This document shows positions 11,280-21,850 of a stretch of 64,000 nt of DNA, one piece after another. Location of the stretch: the NCBI RefSeq assembly GCF_963678635.1, contig NC_087069.1, positions 55,823,175 to 55,887,174 of the forward strand. The letters are read 5' to 3'. The stretch's first letter is position 1, and each line of letters opens with the position of its first letter. The translations under genes were made by a program, and so were the position numbers. The notes under the pieces are model-generated. The model did not search any database and had not been told where the DNA came from. It saw only the letters and a program-made list of their open reading frames with translations. Source of the stretch: Symsagittifera roscoffensis (taxonomy: Eukaryota > Xenacoelomorpha > Acoela > Convolutidae).

Positions 11280-11529
11280 TCAAGATATAATTGTGTAGGT
11301 ATGTGTAAATGATTTGAGTCCTGTGTTAATTTCGTCTCTAATTTGCTACGCGAAGTAATTTCTGGTCTAAGTGCTCAGTTGCGTGGCCTTATCGATTTAA
11401 TCCTTCCTATTGAGAGCTTATCAAATTAATCCGGTCATTAACTAGTGTGGCAATAGCCTGGACAATTTTGGGACAATTTTGTCTGGGAACCAAATGTCTT
11501 GGACACTTTTTGCATTTTGGACTGTTTTT

Positions 11530-11665
11530 GCCGGGACATAAATGTCTGGGACACGGTTACATGTCATTTTGCCCCAAGTCAACTTGTCCCAGCCCAATTT
11601 GTCCGATTCCAACTTGCCCCAGATGACAACTTGTCCTATGCCATCTTGTCCCATATAATAAAAAA
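11530..11665. repeat. MULE terminal inverted repeat, left arm
   Basis: Begins near CCGGGACATAAATGTC and continues through TTTGCCCCAAGTCAAC to CTATGCCATCTTGTCC. Pairs with 13945-14095 in inverted orientation. Confidence 0.7.
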
Positions 11666-12011
11666 TGAAACTTGCCCCAGATTCTTTGATATCCTCGTAG
11701 AACATAATGTCGGCATAAAGATGAAAGACTTGTTTGTGAACAATTAAGCTTGAAACAAAATGCGGAATCATTTAAACATGCGCTGAATCAAAATGAGTTC
11801 ACAGCATGCATGAACAAAATGAACGCGGCAAAATTTCAATGCAATTTTCATGTCGAGTTAAATATTTCAAAAGATTGATTGCTGATTTTGTAAGCTTCAA
11901 TAGCATAGTTAATAGTGCACAACACTCTTAATCAAGAAGTCAAGAGTTCAAAACTTGAAGAAGTCAAAAAATTTTAGTATGAAATCAATGAAATGGAAAA
12001 CCGCAGGTACT

Positions 12012-12069
12012 GCCTCGCCCCTTAAACCCCCCTATACTGGGTAACCCAGAATAGGGGGCGGGGTGAGGG
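12012..12069. repeat. GC-rich hairpin inside the MULE
   Basis: CCCCCTATACTGGG and CCCAGAATAGGGGG face each other around a tiny loop, and the flanking CTCGCCCC and GGGGCGGGGTGAG extend the pairing. It sits downstream of the transposase stop, so it may mark the 3' end of the transcript; that is inference. Confidence 0.6.
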
Positions 12070-12227
12070 AAAGAGCAAAATTATTGCAGTATTGGCCTTT
12101 ATCATCTCTCAAAATTTGGACCCTGTACGATGGCTATAAGTTAAAAAAGTGATGATTTTTTAAAAATCAATTAAAAATGCAACAAAATGCCGACAATTAA
12201 GTGGAAATTATGCCGACAATTTAAAAA

Positions 12228-13742
12228 TTACGAAAGAGTTAAATGAGCTAGTGCATATAAATAGTCAACAACATGGTCTTTGTTGAAATTACTAGAAATG
12301 TTTTGTATTTTTTCATGAATGTCCCGATATTTCTTCCGCCCATGATTCTGTGTTCCCCCCATAGCCTTCAAAATGTTGAACTTCTGGTTTGCTGAGTCCA
12401 TTTGAATCTTATTCAAGAAAGTGTAGAGGCTTGGGTGGCTCCCTTGAAATAATGCTGTCACTCCAAGATGCCAACCTTCAACGGCGTTTGTCGTTCGTAT
12501 CAAGCCTTCCGCTGCTTCTTGGGAATGGTTCCAGAGACTCATAGGGAATAACGGTTGCCTGCTGTTTCGCCCTATTGTTTCGCCCTTTATATAACTTCTC
12601 TGAAAGTATGAGGCAAGTTCGTCAATTTTATCTGACAGGCTTTGCTCAAGATCTAATCTGTCCACCACATGCTCAATCTCCTCAATGACGCTCTCGAACG
12701 ATTGTTCCACTAAATCAGTTGGAACAAAACTGAGAGCGGGTATTAAACGCAGTGCCAAGCTTAGCTCGCAGTTGTTTTCATAGGCTTTCTTTAGGCCTAG
12801 CTCGTTAATTTTGCGTAAAAAGGCCTGGCAGAGGTGAAAGTAACAGCCTTTGATTGAAGACTCTGGAAACGCACTTGTAAAAGCGTTTACGGCAGCTCGT
12901 TCGAAATCTAGAAGGATCCTCGATGGTTGCGCGTTATCAGAGACAGAGGTGATGGCTTTCAGGAATTTTGAGTACGTTTGTTCGGTTTTGTTTGGCAGTA
13001 GAGCATAAAGGCATGGCGGGTAAAATCCACCGATTTGAATATGAACGGTATAAAGCTGGTAAAATTGCATTGGGCAAATTTTGAATGTACCGTCGCAAAG
13101 CCAAAGAGAATTGTGAACTTGGAGGGCATGAACATTATCTCGATCACCGAAAATCAAAATTCGCTCTGGATCCATAACACCACTGTCGAATAAACAGAAA
13201 TCAGAATATTCCGTCGGAATTATGAAATGCCTGTCTTTAATGATTGGCAAGGACGGGACCAAGTTCTGTTTCTGGCGGTTAAGAGTTCTGTTTATTGCTG
13301 CACGACTGGGCAAGGATAATTGAACAGCTTTCTCATCAGTTACTTCCTGGAGACAAGTGGCAATTATACTACTATTAACAGGTACAATTTGCTGCCTGGC
13401 CTCTTTTTTCATTTGATGCATGATCTGGTTTGCCTCAATTTTCCCAGGTCTAACATCGTGGCTGTGCTCATTTTTTGTTGAGACGAGTTCATCTCCTGCT
13501 GTGACGGCGAGCATGCGGCATTTGTGTGAACTGTATCTTGCGCATCTCCAGTGCTCAGTAGTTTTTGTCGTCTGCTTTTTTGTGAAATCGTGTCCGTCAA
13601 TAATTAGCGTTCGTTTGTTTCGTTGAGATATTCCCCACGTAAGTTGACTCATAGTATTTATGTTGAAGTATTTATGTGGATGTTTAAGAACGAAATGAAA
13701 TGGTAAACAATGAAGCAAAATGAAAGAATAGCCGTGTTTCAT
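12228..13742 (-). CDS. MULE transposase with N-terminal FLYWCH zinc finger
   Basis: A 504-residue intact frame. FLYWCH-type finger at about residues 33-97: W36, G37, F53, HWRC 64-67, C75 and H93/H95. MULE DDE core from about residue 195: LCDGTFK (D217), ILLDFERA (D279) and the GCYFHLCQAF motif at 299-308. The C-terminal signature RTTNAVEGWH is near residue 420. The enzyme should cut and paste the element by binding the long inverted ends, which flank it on both sides. The ATG at 13740-13742 gives 30 residues of no clear meaning. The ATG at residue 31 (13650-13652) starts directly before the FLYWCH domain and is the more likely start. No introns are needed. No stop or frameshift is visible, so it may be functional. 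Confidence 0.88.
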   Translation of the reverse strand: MKHGYSFILLHCLPFHFVLKHPHKYFNINTMSQLTWGISQRNKRTLIIDGHDFTKKQTTKTTEHWRCARYSSHKCRMLAVTAGDELVSTKNEHSHDVRPGKIEANQIMHQMKKEARQQIVPVNSSIIATCLQEVTDEKAVQLSLPSRAAINRTLNRQKQNLVPSLPIIKDRHFIIPTEYSDFCLFDSGVMDPERILIFGDRDNVHALQVHNSLWLCDGTFKICPMQFYQLYTVHIQIGGFYPPCLYALLPNKTEQTYSKFLKAITSVSDNAQPSRILLDFERAAVNAFTSAFPESSIKGCYFHLCQAFLRKINELGLKKAYENNCELSLALRLIPALSFVPTDLVEQSFESVIEEIEHVVDRLDLEQSLSDKIDELASYFQRSYIKGETIGRNSRQPLFPMSLWNHSQEAAEGLIRTTNAVEGWHLGVTALFQGSHPSLYTFLNKIQMDSANQKFNILKAMGGTQNHGRKKYRDIHEKIQNISSNFNKDHVVDYLYALAHLTLS

Positions 13743-13944
13743 TTTGTTTCAAAGGCGCTAATTGTGGATTATTGTCAAAGTTTGGCGTGTAATTACCAAA
13801 AATTATGCTTTTTTAGGGTCAGCTTCGAATATTTTCAATTAGAGTCTTTTGTTATCTCGAAACGAGTCCAGTGTACATTAGCACTTGCTGGTCCTCAATT
13901 TGATCATCAATGAATCAAGTAAAAGTGTTAAGTATGGGATAAAA

Positions 13945-14095
13945 CGGCATAGGACAAAATGTCATGTGGGGTAAGTTGGCATAGGACAAGTTGCCATGTA
14001 GGGCAAGTTAGTATAGGACAAGATGGCATAGGGCCAATTGACTTGGGGCAAATAGTCCTGACACCCTGGGACACAAATGTCCTGACACGCCGCAA
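13945..14095. repeat. MULE terminal inverted repeat, right arm
   Basis: Consists of repeats of ATAGGACAAGTTGCCAT and ends with ACACAAATGTCCTGACAC. Its reverse complement aligns with the left arm over about 130 bases with several mismatches. Confidence 0.7.
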
Positions 14096-14362
14096 TCTGT
14101 AAAAAGAAAAAATATTCGATTATATTATAATTATAATTGTACTTTATATAGCAAATTTATAATCAATTTTAACCGCCAGTTTTAGATCGTTAAACGATTT
14201 ATAATCCATTATAATGATAACATTTATATAACGATAACATTATATATACTTTTTGCGTAGCGAGGGTCACATCATACCCGTTTTTAGTCACAACAAAAGA
14301 AACAGAAGTCCCCAATCTCTGCCTGGAAGGAAACAACCACATGCATACATCCATTTGCTTGC

Positions 14363-14439
14363 CGTGAAAAATACGTAAAGTACAAAACCTAATCGACGAT
14401 CAAAACGAAAAAGGTTTTGTACTCAACGTAGTTTTCACG
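14363..14439. repeat. Short hairpin, 28-bp arms
   Basis: Arms 14363-14390 and 14412-14439 match in inverted orientation at about 24 of 28 positions (CGTGAAAA...TACAAAACCT), with a 21-base loop. Confidence 0.8.
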
Positions 14440-14689
14440 TCTCGACCCAGCCAGGCTTGATATGATTCGAATGAATTTACCGAGGCAAAGCTGTCTATGT
14501 TTTGACTAGGTTCGACCGAGGAAAAACATTTGCACTGAATTCGACCGTCGAACTCAGTCGAAACGTTTTTCTCCTTCCAAAAAACTCTCCGATTGAACTC
14601 AGTCCAAATGTTTTTCCTTGGTCGAACATAGTCAAAAGATAGACAGCTTCGGTCAAGTCATTCGAATCATATCAAGCCTGGGTCGAGAC
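14439..14689. repeat. Fold-back element, about 105-bp arms
   Basis: GTCTCGACCC, GGCTTGATATGATTCGAA and AGCTGTCTAT on the left reappear inverted on the right as GGGTCGAGAC, TTCGAATCATATCAAGCC and ATAGACAGCT. The centre (14550-14590) is short. The whole unit is one large imperfect palindrome directly abutting the previous hairpin. It has no coding capacity. Confidence 0.8.
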
Positions 14690-15433
14690 AGTCGAAGCAC
14701 AATGAAGTTTGGTCGAGTCAGTCAAATTATATATCGCAAACCTCGACCCGGGAAGTTCAAACATTTGTATGAAAAGTGATTGCGTGGTTTCTGTGTAGTT
14801 TTCGTTCGAACGAAATGAGCCAATAAGGGTCCAATTATAAGATGCAGTTTTGGGCACTAATTCGGTTCGATCACTTGCACAAGTTTTCTATGAATAAAAT
14901 AACAGCTCGATTGACTCTCTTTTGAAAGTATTGAAAAATGAGATATCAATCTATTGAAAATGGGTCCAAATGAGAAAAGTCGCAGCCTTTTTACTTGACC
15001 CCAAAAGCAATTAGATCATTCTATTTTGGAGTTAGAACACCAACATCTTCCACATGGTACAAATACAAAGAAAACGTTACTTTAGTTTGTAGAAATAGCA
15101 TGAAAATCAGATTTCACTGGAAACAACTAATTCGTCACATAGTCCGAAAATTGGAACCAGAAAGTCAAAGAAAAATGAAGGTTGTGATTCACAGATAATT
15201 TTCAATTAAGGCAACCTCTGCAGAGTATAATATCAACAGGGTGATTTCAAAAATATGTTCATAAAAATCTTCTATTATTCTACATTTAATTGGGCTTTTA
15301 AAGTGACTCTTAATGCAAAAAACAGAGGAAACTTGCTAAAATCGTATGATATAAATCCTTGAGTTGGATTATTTTTGTTCACGCATGTTATTGCAATTTA
15401 AAAAATTGTCATTGCATTTGGTGCTGAACAAAC
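14690..15433. other. Non-coding stretch
   Basis: No repeat edges or gene seen. The 60-70-codon frames here lack any domain. Confidence 0.5.
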
Positions 15434-16038
15434 TTTTTGTCTAAAGTCAACCCAATTTGAGAATAGCGCATTTGAAATTTCGAATGTTTTACGTTTTGTC
15501 CGGACAATTTTATCAGCACTCGGAAGTGCTGGATTAAAACAACCGGACAAAAATAAAAGAATTTTTAAAGGCGTTGTTTTTGAATTTAGTAAAATTGGGC
15601 CAAAAACGGATGAGGACAAAATTTGCCTGAAATTTCATCAGCTTGTTTATGGTGCATTTTTTTTCGACAAAGTTTGAACTAAATTTTTATCCTTAAAACG
15701 GGTCAAATGAATTGTTTCACGGTTAGGAGATATACAAGGTCAATTGATGTAAAAACAACCATTTAGGGCGTAACCATTGATTTGGGGTGTAATTTTGGTT
15801 CAAGTTTTTATAAACAATTACGCTATAAACAAGCTGGTGAAACTCCAAGCAGTTTTTGTCTTTTCAATTTTTGACCGAATAATACCAAAATCGAAAAGAA
15901 AGTTCTGTTTTATCTCAATTTATCCGGTTGCTTTAATTCAGCACTACATAGAGCTGATTTAAATTATCCGGACAAAACGTTCAAACTTTGAGTTTTCAAA
16001 CGCACTTGTTCTGAAATTGGGTTGACTTGAGACAAAAA
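15434..16038. repeat. Fold-back element with about 70-bp inverted ends
   Basis: The left end (TTTTTGTCTAAAGTCAACCC, then AATTTGAG and TTTTGTCCGGACAA) is found inverted at the right end (TTGTCCGGA... and GGGTTGACTTGAGACAAAAA). A further, direct copy of the left arm lies at 16483-16545 (TTGTCC, GGCAACCCAATTTGA), so the family has other members. Non-coding. Confidence 0.75.
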
Positions 16039-16980
16039 AATAAGGAGAACGTAAGTTGCATAAACTTTTACTAGAAGTAGTATGAAGTTTTCGCCAAAAT
16101 TTTCCCCCCAAAATGGGTCATTTTTTCAAATAATCAAAAACTACGTTAAAACTATTAATTTAATTGATTAGGAAATTGTATCAAAAGAAATTTTTGACAC
16201 AGCCCAACAAAGTTCTCTAGGGTAAAACTTCCAAAAATCTGTACAAATGAATGAATGTTGGGCTAATGGTCAAAAAATGTCTTTTTCACTTAAAAATCAA
16301 AATATTTGCTTGAAATCAAAATTAAAACTGTTTCCACAAATTTTTGAAGATTTTTTTCTCATGTAACTTTGTGGGGCTTTATAAGTGGCTTCTTGCGATA
16401 AAGTTTTGTCATCAATGATTTTTGGCAAAAAAATGAATCATATTAATTTTGGTAAAAAGCTAAGCAGTTTTTGTTTCCTTCGTTTTTTGTCCAACGGCAA
16501 CCCAATTTGAAAAAATATACTTGAAGTTTCGATTTTGTCTATCTTATCCGGTTGTTTCAAGCCAGCACTGTAGTAGCCTGATCAGCACAAGATTCGATGA
16601 CAAGTCAATAAATCACGAAAAGATTCTTGAACAAAAAACAATCCAACTCTATGAATTATATCGAAAAATTTTGGCGAAGCTTTGCTGCCTACTGCAACAA
16701 CAATCACTTCAAAACCCATAAACTTGCCAAACCAAAAAAAAAGATTTATATAAAACACGTTTGAAAACAACCTACATCTTGAAAGAAGGTTCAAAAAATC
16801 AAAGTGAGATTACAGCTTCTATAATCTAGCTCCCAACTTTCAGTTGGGACGTTTTATCAGGTATTTACTGTTTTTCTTTTATGCGGAATAGGTTCTAAAA
16901 ACTATATAATGTTCTCACAAAACTGGTTTCACAAAACCAATAAAACGCGGTAAAATTTGAGCTGTTGTAACCGGGTCGGA
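16039..16980. other. Non-coding stretch with one extra fold-back arm
   Basis: AT-rich. The only structure I see is the isolated arm at 16483-16545 described in the previous entry. Confidence 0.5.
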
Positions 16981-17280
16981 GTCCTTGTTTTCTGACTTTC
17001 TCGGTCGCGCCGATGACAATTCCGCAACCGAAATATCATAGTTTGGACAAGGTTTTACGTCGCATACGAAGTCTTGAAATACTTTACCTCGGTTGCGATG
17101 GTCGAAAAAAATAGTCGCGGCATGGTAAAAAAATCATCCCTGTAGGACTTTGGTCGAGACGATTTCGTGTCTATGAGTTCCGAACCTACCATGCTAGCCG
17201 TTATACTTTCTATCCCTGATATATTGGAACTTGAAGTCTCTTTAGATGAAGCTGTTAATTTCACGCAGTCACAAAGTCTT

Positions 17281-17485
17281 TTTCGTTGCGGCGGCCGCGG
17301 TTATTTTTTCTTCATTCGCGCCGGTCGTGTGTAACTATCTTTTGGTCGCGTCGGCCGCGATTTATTTTCCTTTGGACGCGTCGGTTGAAGTTAAACTTTC
17401 TTCATTTGCGCCGGTTACGGTTGCTTTCTCTACGTCCGCGCCGTTCGCGATTAATTTTTTTTCGTTCGCACCCTTCGCAATTGAC
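17281..17485. repeat. Minisatellite with exact 30-bp period, about 7 units
   Basis: Units follow TTCNTTCGCGCCGGTCGCG then a T-rich tail. The spacing is exactly 30 bases with many substitutions but no indels. Because 30 is divisible by three, all frames stay open across the array, which creates spurious plus-strand frames (17246-17509 and 17286-17564). The GTCGCG/CGCCGG core makes it a GC-rich island in AT-rich DNA. Confidence 0.85.
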
Positions 17486-18950
17486 AAAAAAACACAAAAA
17501 AAACTATAAAGTAGGAATTTTCAAAGACTTTTTTGTGGTTGTTTTTTCGCAAATTTTCAAATAAAAAAAATAACGGAAACTTGTAGGCCAAAAATTTGGC
17601 TGTGGTTCATGAGATTACCAAAAAAACCACTATTTTTTGCTAATTTCTGAAAAAATATATCAATCTATACCTGAGTCCCATATACTACACTGGATACGTT
17701 TTTCACAAAGTTCGTCAAAATTGATTTTTTATTATCTCCAAATTAATTTGGATCGCTAACTACAACTAACTAAGAATTTATCTAAAATTCATTTTTTGTT
17801 GCGAGTTTTTTTTCTGAAAACTACATGTTAACCACTATCTGAAATTTCTCAAAAGCATTTTGAAAGAAATGAAAGTTTTCCAGAAATTGATTTTTATCTG
17901 TTATTACGGTATAGAAAGTCTTTCAAAGAGTTGTTCGCGATATTTTTAAGTTTTGGAAAACAGTTGCTATCCTAGAACTTTTCATACAAGAAATTTGTGA
18001 GATAGTGGAAATTTCCTACAAATCTGATAAGAAATTCTAGGATAGGGGAATTTTCTGTAGGATGGTCAGCCCGGGGTTCGGTCACGCCGGTCGCGGACAC
18101 AATGCCTCGGTCTGCAAAGTCTGGAAATACCAAATTTCGATCGCTGTGCTCTGAATATATCCAATTTCAGTTGCGGCAGTCTAGAAAAACCAAATCAACT
18201 TTTGGTCGCGACCGTCTGATCATAAAGCCAAGGCCTCGACCCTGAAACTGCTCAATTTCGGAGTGCTCGAATCGGGATGCATGAATTTGGTTGGTGGGAA
18301 TCAGGAAAAACCAGGAGGTATGAACCAGTCAAATTAAGAACCGGTCTCACCATATCAACCAGCAGAAAACACAAAAATTTGAAAAGTTGAACTGATTTCA
18401 TACAAAAACGGCTGTGTTTTCTTTCTGCTGGTTTAGATGATAGCAGGGCTTGATCGCTTTACTTCATCTGGCTTATAAAAACTTTTCTTAGTTTTCTTTT
18501 TTTCTTTTTTTCAGCATTATCAATCAAATTCAAGATATCTGATTCGCCAGTTTTTCGAACTACACTAATGGACAAACATGAGCGCCAACTCAGATTTCCT
18601 ATGCTCGAAAAGCCTATCTTTTAGAACCATTTTGGACAACTTTTACTCGCTATTTCAAAAAAACTGTTACATCGACCGACAGAAAATGATGAGAACTCCC
18701 CTCTCTGAAAGTATCTTCTTTTAAATTAGAGCACTTACCTGTTTTTTCCGGGTCTGAAAAAGCCAGTTTTCACCGTCTGCTTTGGGTTTTGAATCGTAGT
18801 GAGCTCTTTCTCGAAAAGTGGATTAAAAAATTTTTCGTGCGACGTGAAACAATCTCAGCGAGAAAATTAAAAAAATCAGTACGTCAATGTTATACTTAAC
18901 GCGCTCCGAAGCTTCTCCGATTATTATCTATTATCTGGCGATTTTGTGGT
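17486..18950. other. Non-coding stretch with GTCGC-rich patch and small hairpin
   Basis: 18060-18260 holds GC-richer sequence with GGTCGCGGAC and TTTTGGTCGCGACCG, similar to patches at 16990-17150 and 41780-42050. At about 18352-18443 AACCAGCAGAAAACACA faces its inverse TGTGTTTTCTTTCTGCTGG. No gene seen. Confidence 0.5.
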
Positions 18951-19270
18951 CGGACAAAAAATTGTTCTTCTAATAATCAATTATCTGGTGATTTTGTGGT
19001 CGCAGAGTAGAATAATGGATTTTATGGAGAAAAAATCCATTAAAAAACATTAATTTTATGTCGATTCTATTGGAATTATAATAGATTATAATAGATTCCC
19101 TCACCGAGCGACCTTGGATCATAATCGATTATATTGTCATAATATAGCCCGCAAAAAAATGACAAAATAATGGATTATAATCCATTAAAAATAGATTATA
19201 ATCCTTATAATTTTTGTTAATATAATCCATTATAATCGCTTTTAATCGATTATAATGGATTTTCTCGAGG
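18951..19270. repeat. ATAATCGATTAT-type repeat
   Basis: Dense TTATAATCGATTATA, TAATGGATTATAATCC and related self-complementary motifs, as in the MITE at 38998-39611. Ends not determined. Confidence 0.6.
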
Positions 19271-19447
19271 GGTTTTTTTATGAAAATTATAATTTATTTA
19301 AATTTATCTTATTTCCAGTTTAGTGCAGATGCTACGTAACACGTTTCATAAAATGTTACATTTCAGAACAAAATTTCTATACTTTTTGGTTTCTGTATTC
19401 AAATTCATCGCAGTTTAACACTTTATTTTACTGTCTTTTTACCACAA

Positions 19448-19685
19448 ACTCCCCCCCCCCCCAGCTTAAACACCCCCACCCTCAGTTAAGCCTCCAGTTC
19501 ACTACCCCCACCAGTTTACTACCCCCATCCCCCAGTTTACGCCCCTCCCACTATTTACCCTCCCCCCAGTTTACCACTTTATCCCCCCCCCCCGGTTTAT
19601 TTACCCATCCCCCCGGTTATGCCCCCCCCCAGTTTACACCCCCCTAGTTTACCCTACCCCTTCAGTTGGGGGGGGGGGTAAAACC
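19448..19685. repeat. C-rich minisatellite
   Basis: Degenerate units of about 15-25 bases alternate runs of C with CAGTTTACC or GTTTACCC. The block ends with a run of G, the start of an inverted arm. Similar arrays occur near 8400, 39160 and 42770. Confidence 0.75.
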
Positions 19686-20945
19686 TTGAGGGGCCGAAGG
19701 GGCATATGCTTTTAAGAAGAGAAAAAGTCAGTTTTTCAGACAATAAAATCCATTTTTTGACAACATAATTGTTGTTATGGGTCCTAGATTTTACTGCAAT
19801 TTAATGGCGATAGCAATAGTTTTTGTTGCCAATTTCTGGCAGTTTTGAATTCAACATATTTGCAAAAAAAAAATTGCAAAAGGCCAGGAGTTTAAAATAT
19901 TACAGTTTTACGAGTCTATAATAATTTCATTTTCAGGCGGTTTTATTAACTGAAAATTCAGTATTACACTTGAGGGAATGTCAAATTACCCTACGTACAA
20001 TAACGAGAATTAATAGAGTGAAACCTTTGATGAAAGAACTAGCCAATGTAAAATTGTAACAAACTCATTCTGCGAAGTTATTTTGCACCATCGGAATCCT
20101 CTTAGGGCCCAAGTAGGGACCGAAGACATTAATTATTAAGCCTTATAGTTTTCAAGTTACAAATGCAAAGGGAAAAACTATCTCTCATTTTTCAACAATT
20201 TGAGTACGTTGTTACAATTATTCATGATCTTAAAATGGGCGAACAATGTTTTTCGACCCGACCCGCCGCAGAACGACTTTTCTGTACTAAAGATGTGAAC
20301 ATGGATTGGTGCAGGGGATTAAAATGGAAGAAGAATTATTACACTTATCTTATCGAATACTATACTGTTTGTAATTAGTCTTCAACTTTCCTTACCTTTG
20401 ACATTTCATTTTTTAAATTCCTTAATCAAATCTTTTCCAGATTTTATCAGAAAATGAAACAAAGATTCCTGGTTATGACAAAAATGCTGTCAAATGAAAT
20501 ATTATATTTGTTTACACCTGCCTTACAACTTTTACAATTTTCTATTCGTTAATATTTGCATCTAGTAAATCCTAACCCAAAGTTTATAGCTGTATAATTT
20601 GTTAAGGACCCCTTGGTAAGCCTGTGGATGACCCCAGGTGGACATACATTTAAGATTAGGGGTTAATTAATGCCCAAATTTCCATTTTTGCTTTAACTAC
20701 ATAAGTTTAATATCTGAGCTTAACTCAGTGTCGTAAAGTGCTTTATTCCTGTGGTTAATAAACACCATGATCGTTTTTCTTCATTTGTTTTCCGTGGTGG
20801 GTTTGTGTGAAACCACAAGATTATATTTTCCACCTTTTATATATTTACAATTTTACACTTTGTCCTTTATTGTTCAAACATTTGATAATTAGCCTTAATA
20901 TCCGAATGTAATTCGGGATTATGAATATTTGGTCATTTTATATTG
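19686..20945. other. Non-coding stretch
   Basis: AT-rich, with no domain-bearing frame and no repeat edges recognised. Confidence 0.5.
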
Positions 20946-21581
20946 ATGTTTAGCAAAATGGAATATGACCCAATTCTAAACTGGAACTGCAGAAATGCAG
21001 ACCCAGCACCAGAGGAGTGTAAAAGAAAGCTGCCTCTCAGGAAGAAACAACGAAAACCTGTAGCAGTACAATCTTTGTCAATGGACGACGGGTTAAATAA
21101 GAGCCCTCGGAATTTCCCCAGTCTAAATCAAAGATTGGAACTGCAGAAGAGCAGAGAAGTAAAATTGAATACTGAAAACCCCAGATTTATAACGAGTTTG
21201 AAGTATTCAATAAAGCAAAACTATAACAGATGGCAACTGCCATCGTTTATTGAAGTCGTCAACTCGACGACAATGGAAAAAGCTATGGTGCCTGTCGAGT
21301 TCATAACCCAACAAGAAGTGGTGATAAAGGATGAAACCCACTTCTGGAAATTGAAGAAGGGAGAAGAGCAAGGCTACATTCTGAAAGCAGGGGGAACGCA
21401 AGTTACCATACCGTTTGAGGGAATAACTGCCTTCCCGAATCATGTAAAACCCAAGCAGGAACAAGAAGATATTCAAGAGCTTACGGACGGGATGAGCAGA
21501 CTGCGAATCAAGAACAAAATAATAAAAAAAAGAAAATCGTCAAGTTGCAACAAAAACTCGAGGCTTCACAGAGGAAGATAG
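20946..21581 (+). CDS. Unrecognised 211-aa protein, probably a broken retroelement ORF
   Basis: Starts at ATG 20946 (a second ATG at 20958 is equally possible). The protein is basic and hydrophilic with no domain I know; a compact middle part (about residues 85-175, containing THFWKLKKGEEQGY) looks globular. After the A-run at about 21522-21531 the frame that follows encodes a heptad-like coiled coil (VKLQQKLEASQRKIAIL) interrupted by a stop, so the visible C-terminus is probably the product of a frameshift. About 230 bases after the stop comes a polypurine tract and a likely LTR start, so this is best read as the last gene of an LTR element. It might be Gag-like or an accessory protein; I cannot decide. 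Confidence 0.45.
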   Translation: MFSKMEYDPILNWNCRNADPAPEECKRKLPLRKKQRKPVAVQSLSMDDGLNKSPRNFPSLNQRLELQKSREVKLNTENPRFITSLKYSIKQNYNRWQLPSFIEVVNSTTMEKAMVPVEFITQQEVVIKDETHFWKLKKGEEQGYILKAGGTQVTIPFEGITAFPNHVKPKQEQEDIQELTDGMSRLRIKNKIIKKRKSSSCNKNSRLHRGR

Positions 21582-21811
21582 CGATCCTCAGATCGTAAAA
21601 TGTGGAGCTAGAAGCCGGAAGGAAGCTCTAGAAGAAATTTAGAGCTCTTGAGAACAAAAACCTTATATAAATTTGAGTTCATTAACCTAACCTATCTACA
21701 TAACTTTTTCATTTGATGTTCTTTTTAAATGTTATAACTATAGTATTTAATCATTAATGTGTTTAAATTTTCACCATGGTAACTGTAAGAATCGAACAGC
21801 TTAATTTTCTT

Positions 21812-21850
21812 AAAAAAAGGGGTGAAATGTAGTATTCAAAATACTACACA
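21812..21850 (+). repeat. Polypurine tract and probable LTR start
   Basis: AAAAAAAGGGGTGAAA is followed at 21828 by TGTAGTATT, which forms a hairpin with AATACTACA. Purine tract plus TG start is the standard 3' LTR boundary. The LTR end is not resolved. AATAAA signals at about 22500-22550 would fit an R region. Confidence 0.45.

Larger units (their letters stand above)
11450..14099 (-). mobile_element. Complete MULE DNA transposon with long inverted ends
   Basis: An intact transposase frame is bracketed by related inverted repeats of about 150 bp. Both arms share TTTGCCCCAAGTCAA and CTATGCCATCTTGTCC when one is reverse-complemented. Each arm is itself built of degenerate units of the type ACTTGTCCTATGCCA. 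MULEs are known for long, internally repeated terminal inverted repeats and 8-10-bp target duplications. I could not fix the outermost base or find the duplication, so the ends are approximate. Confidence 0.7.

Noticed and set aside
17246-17564. Proteins of 87-92 residues over the 30-bp minisatellite
   Set aside because: Frames are open only because the period is a multiple of three; no conservation or domain.
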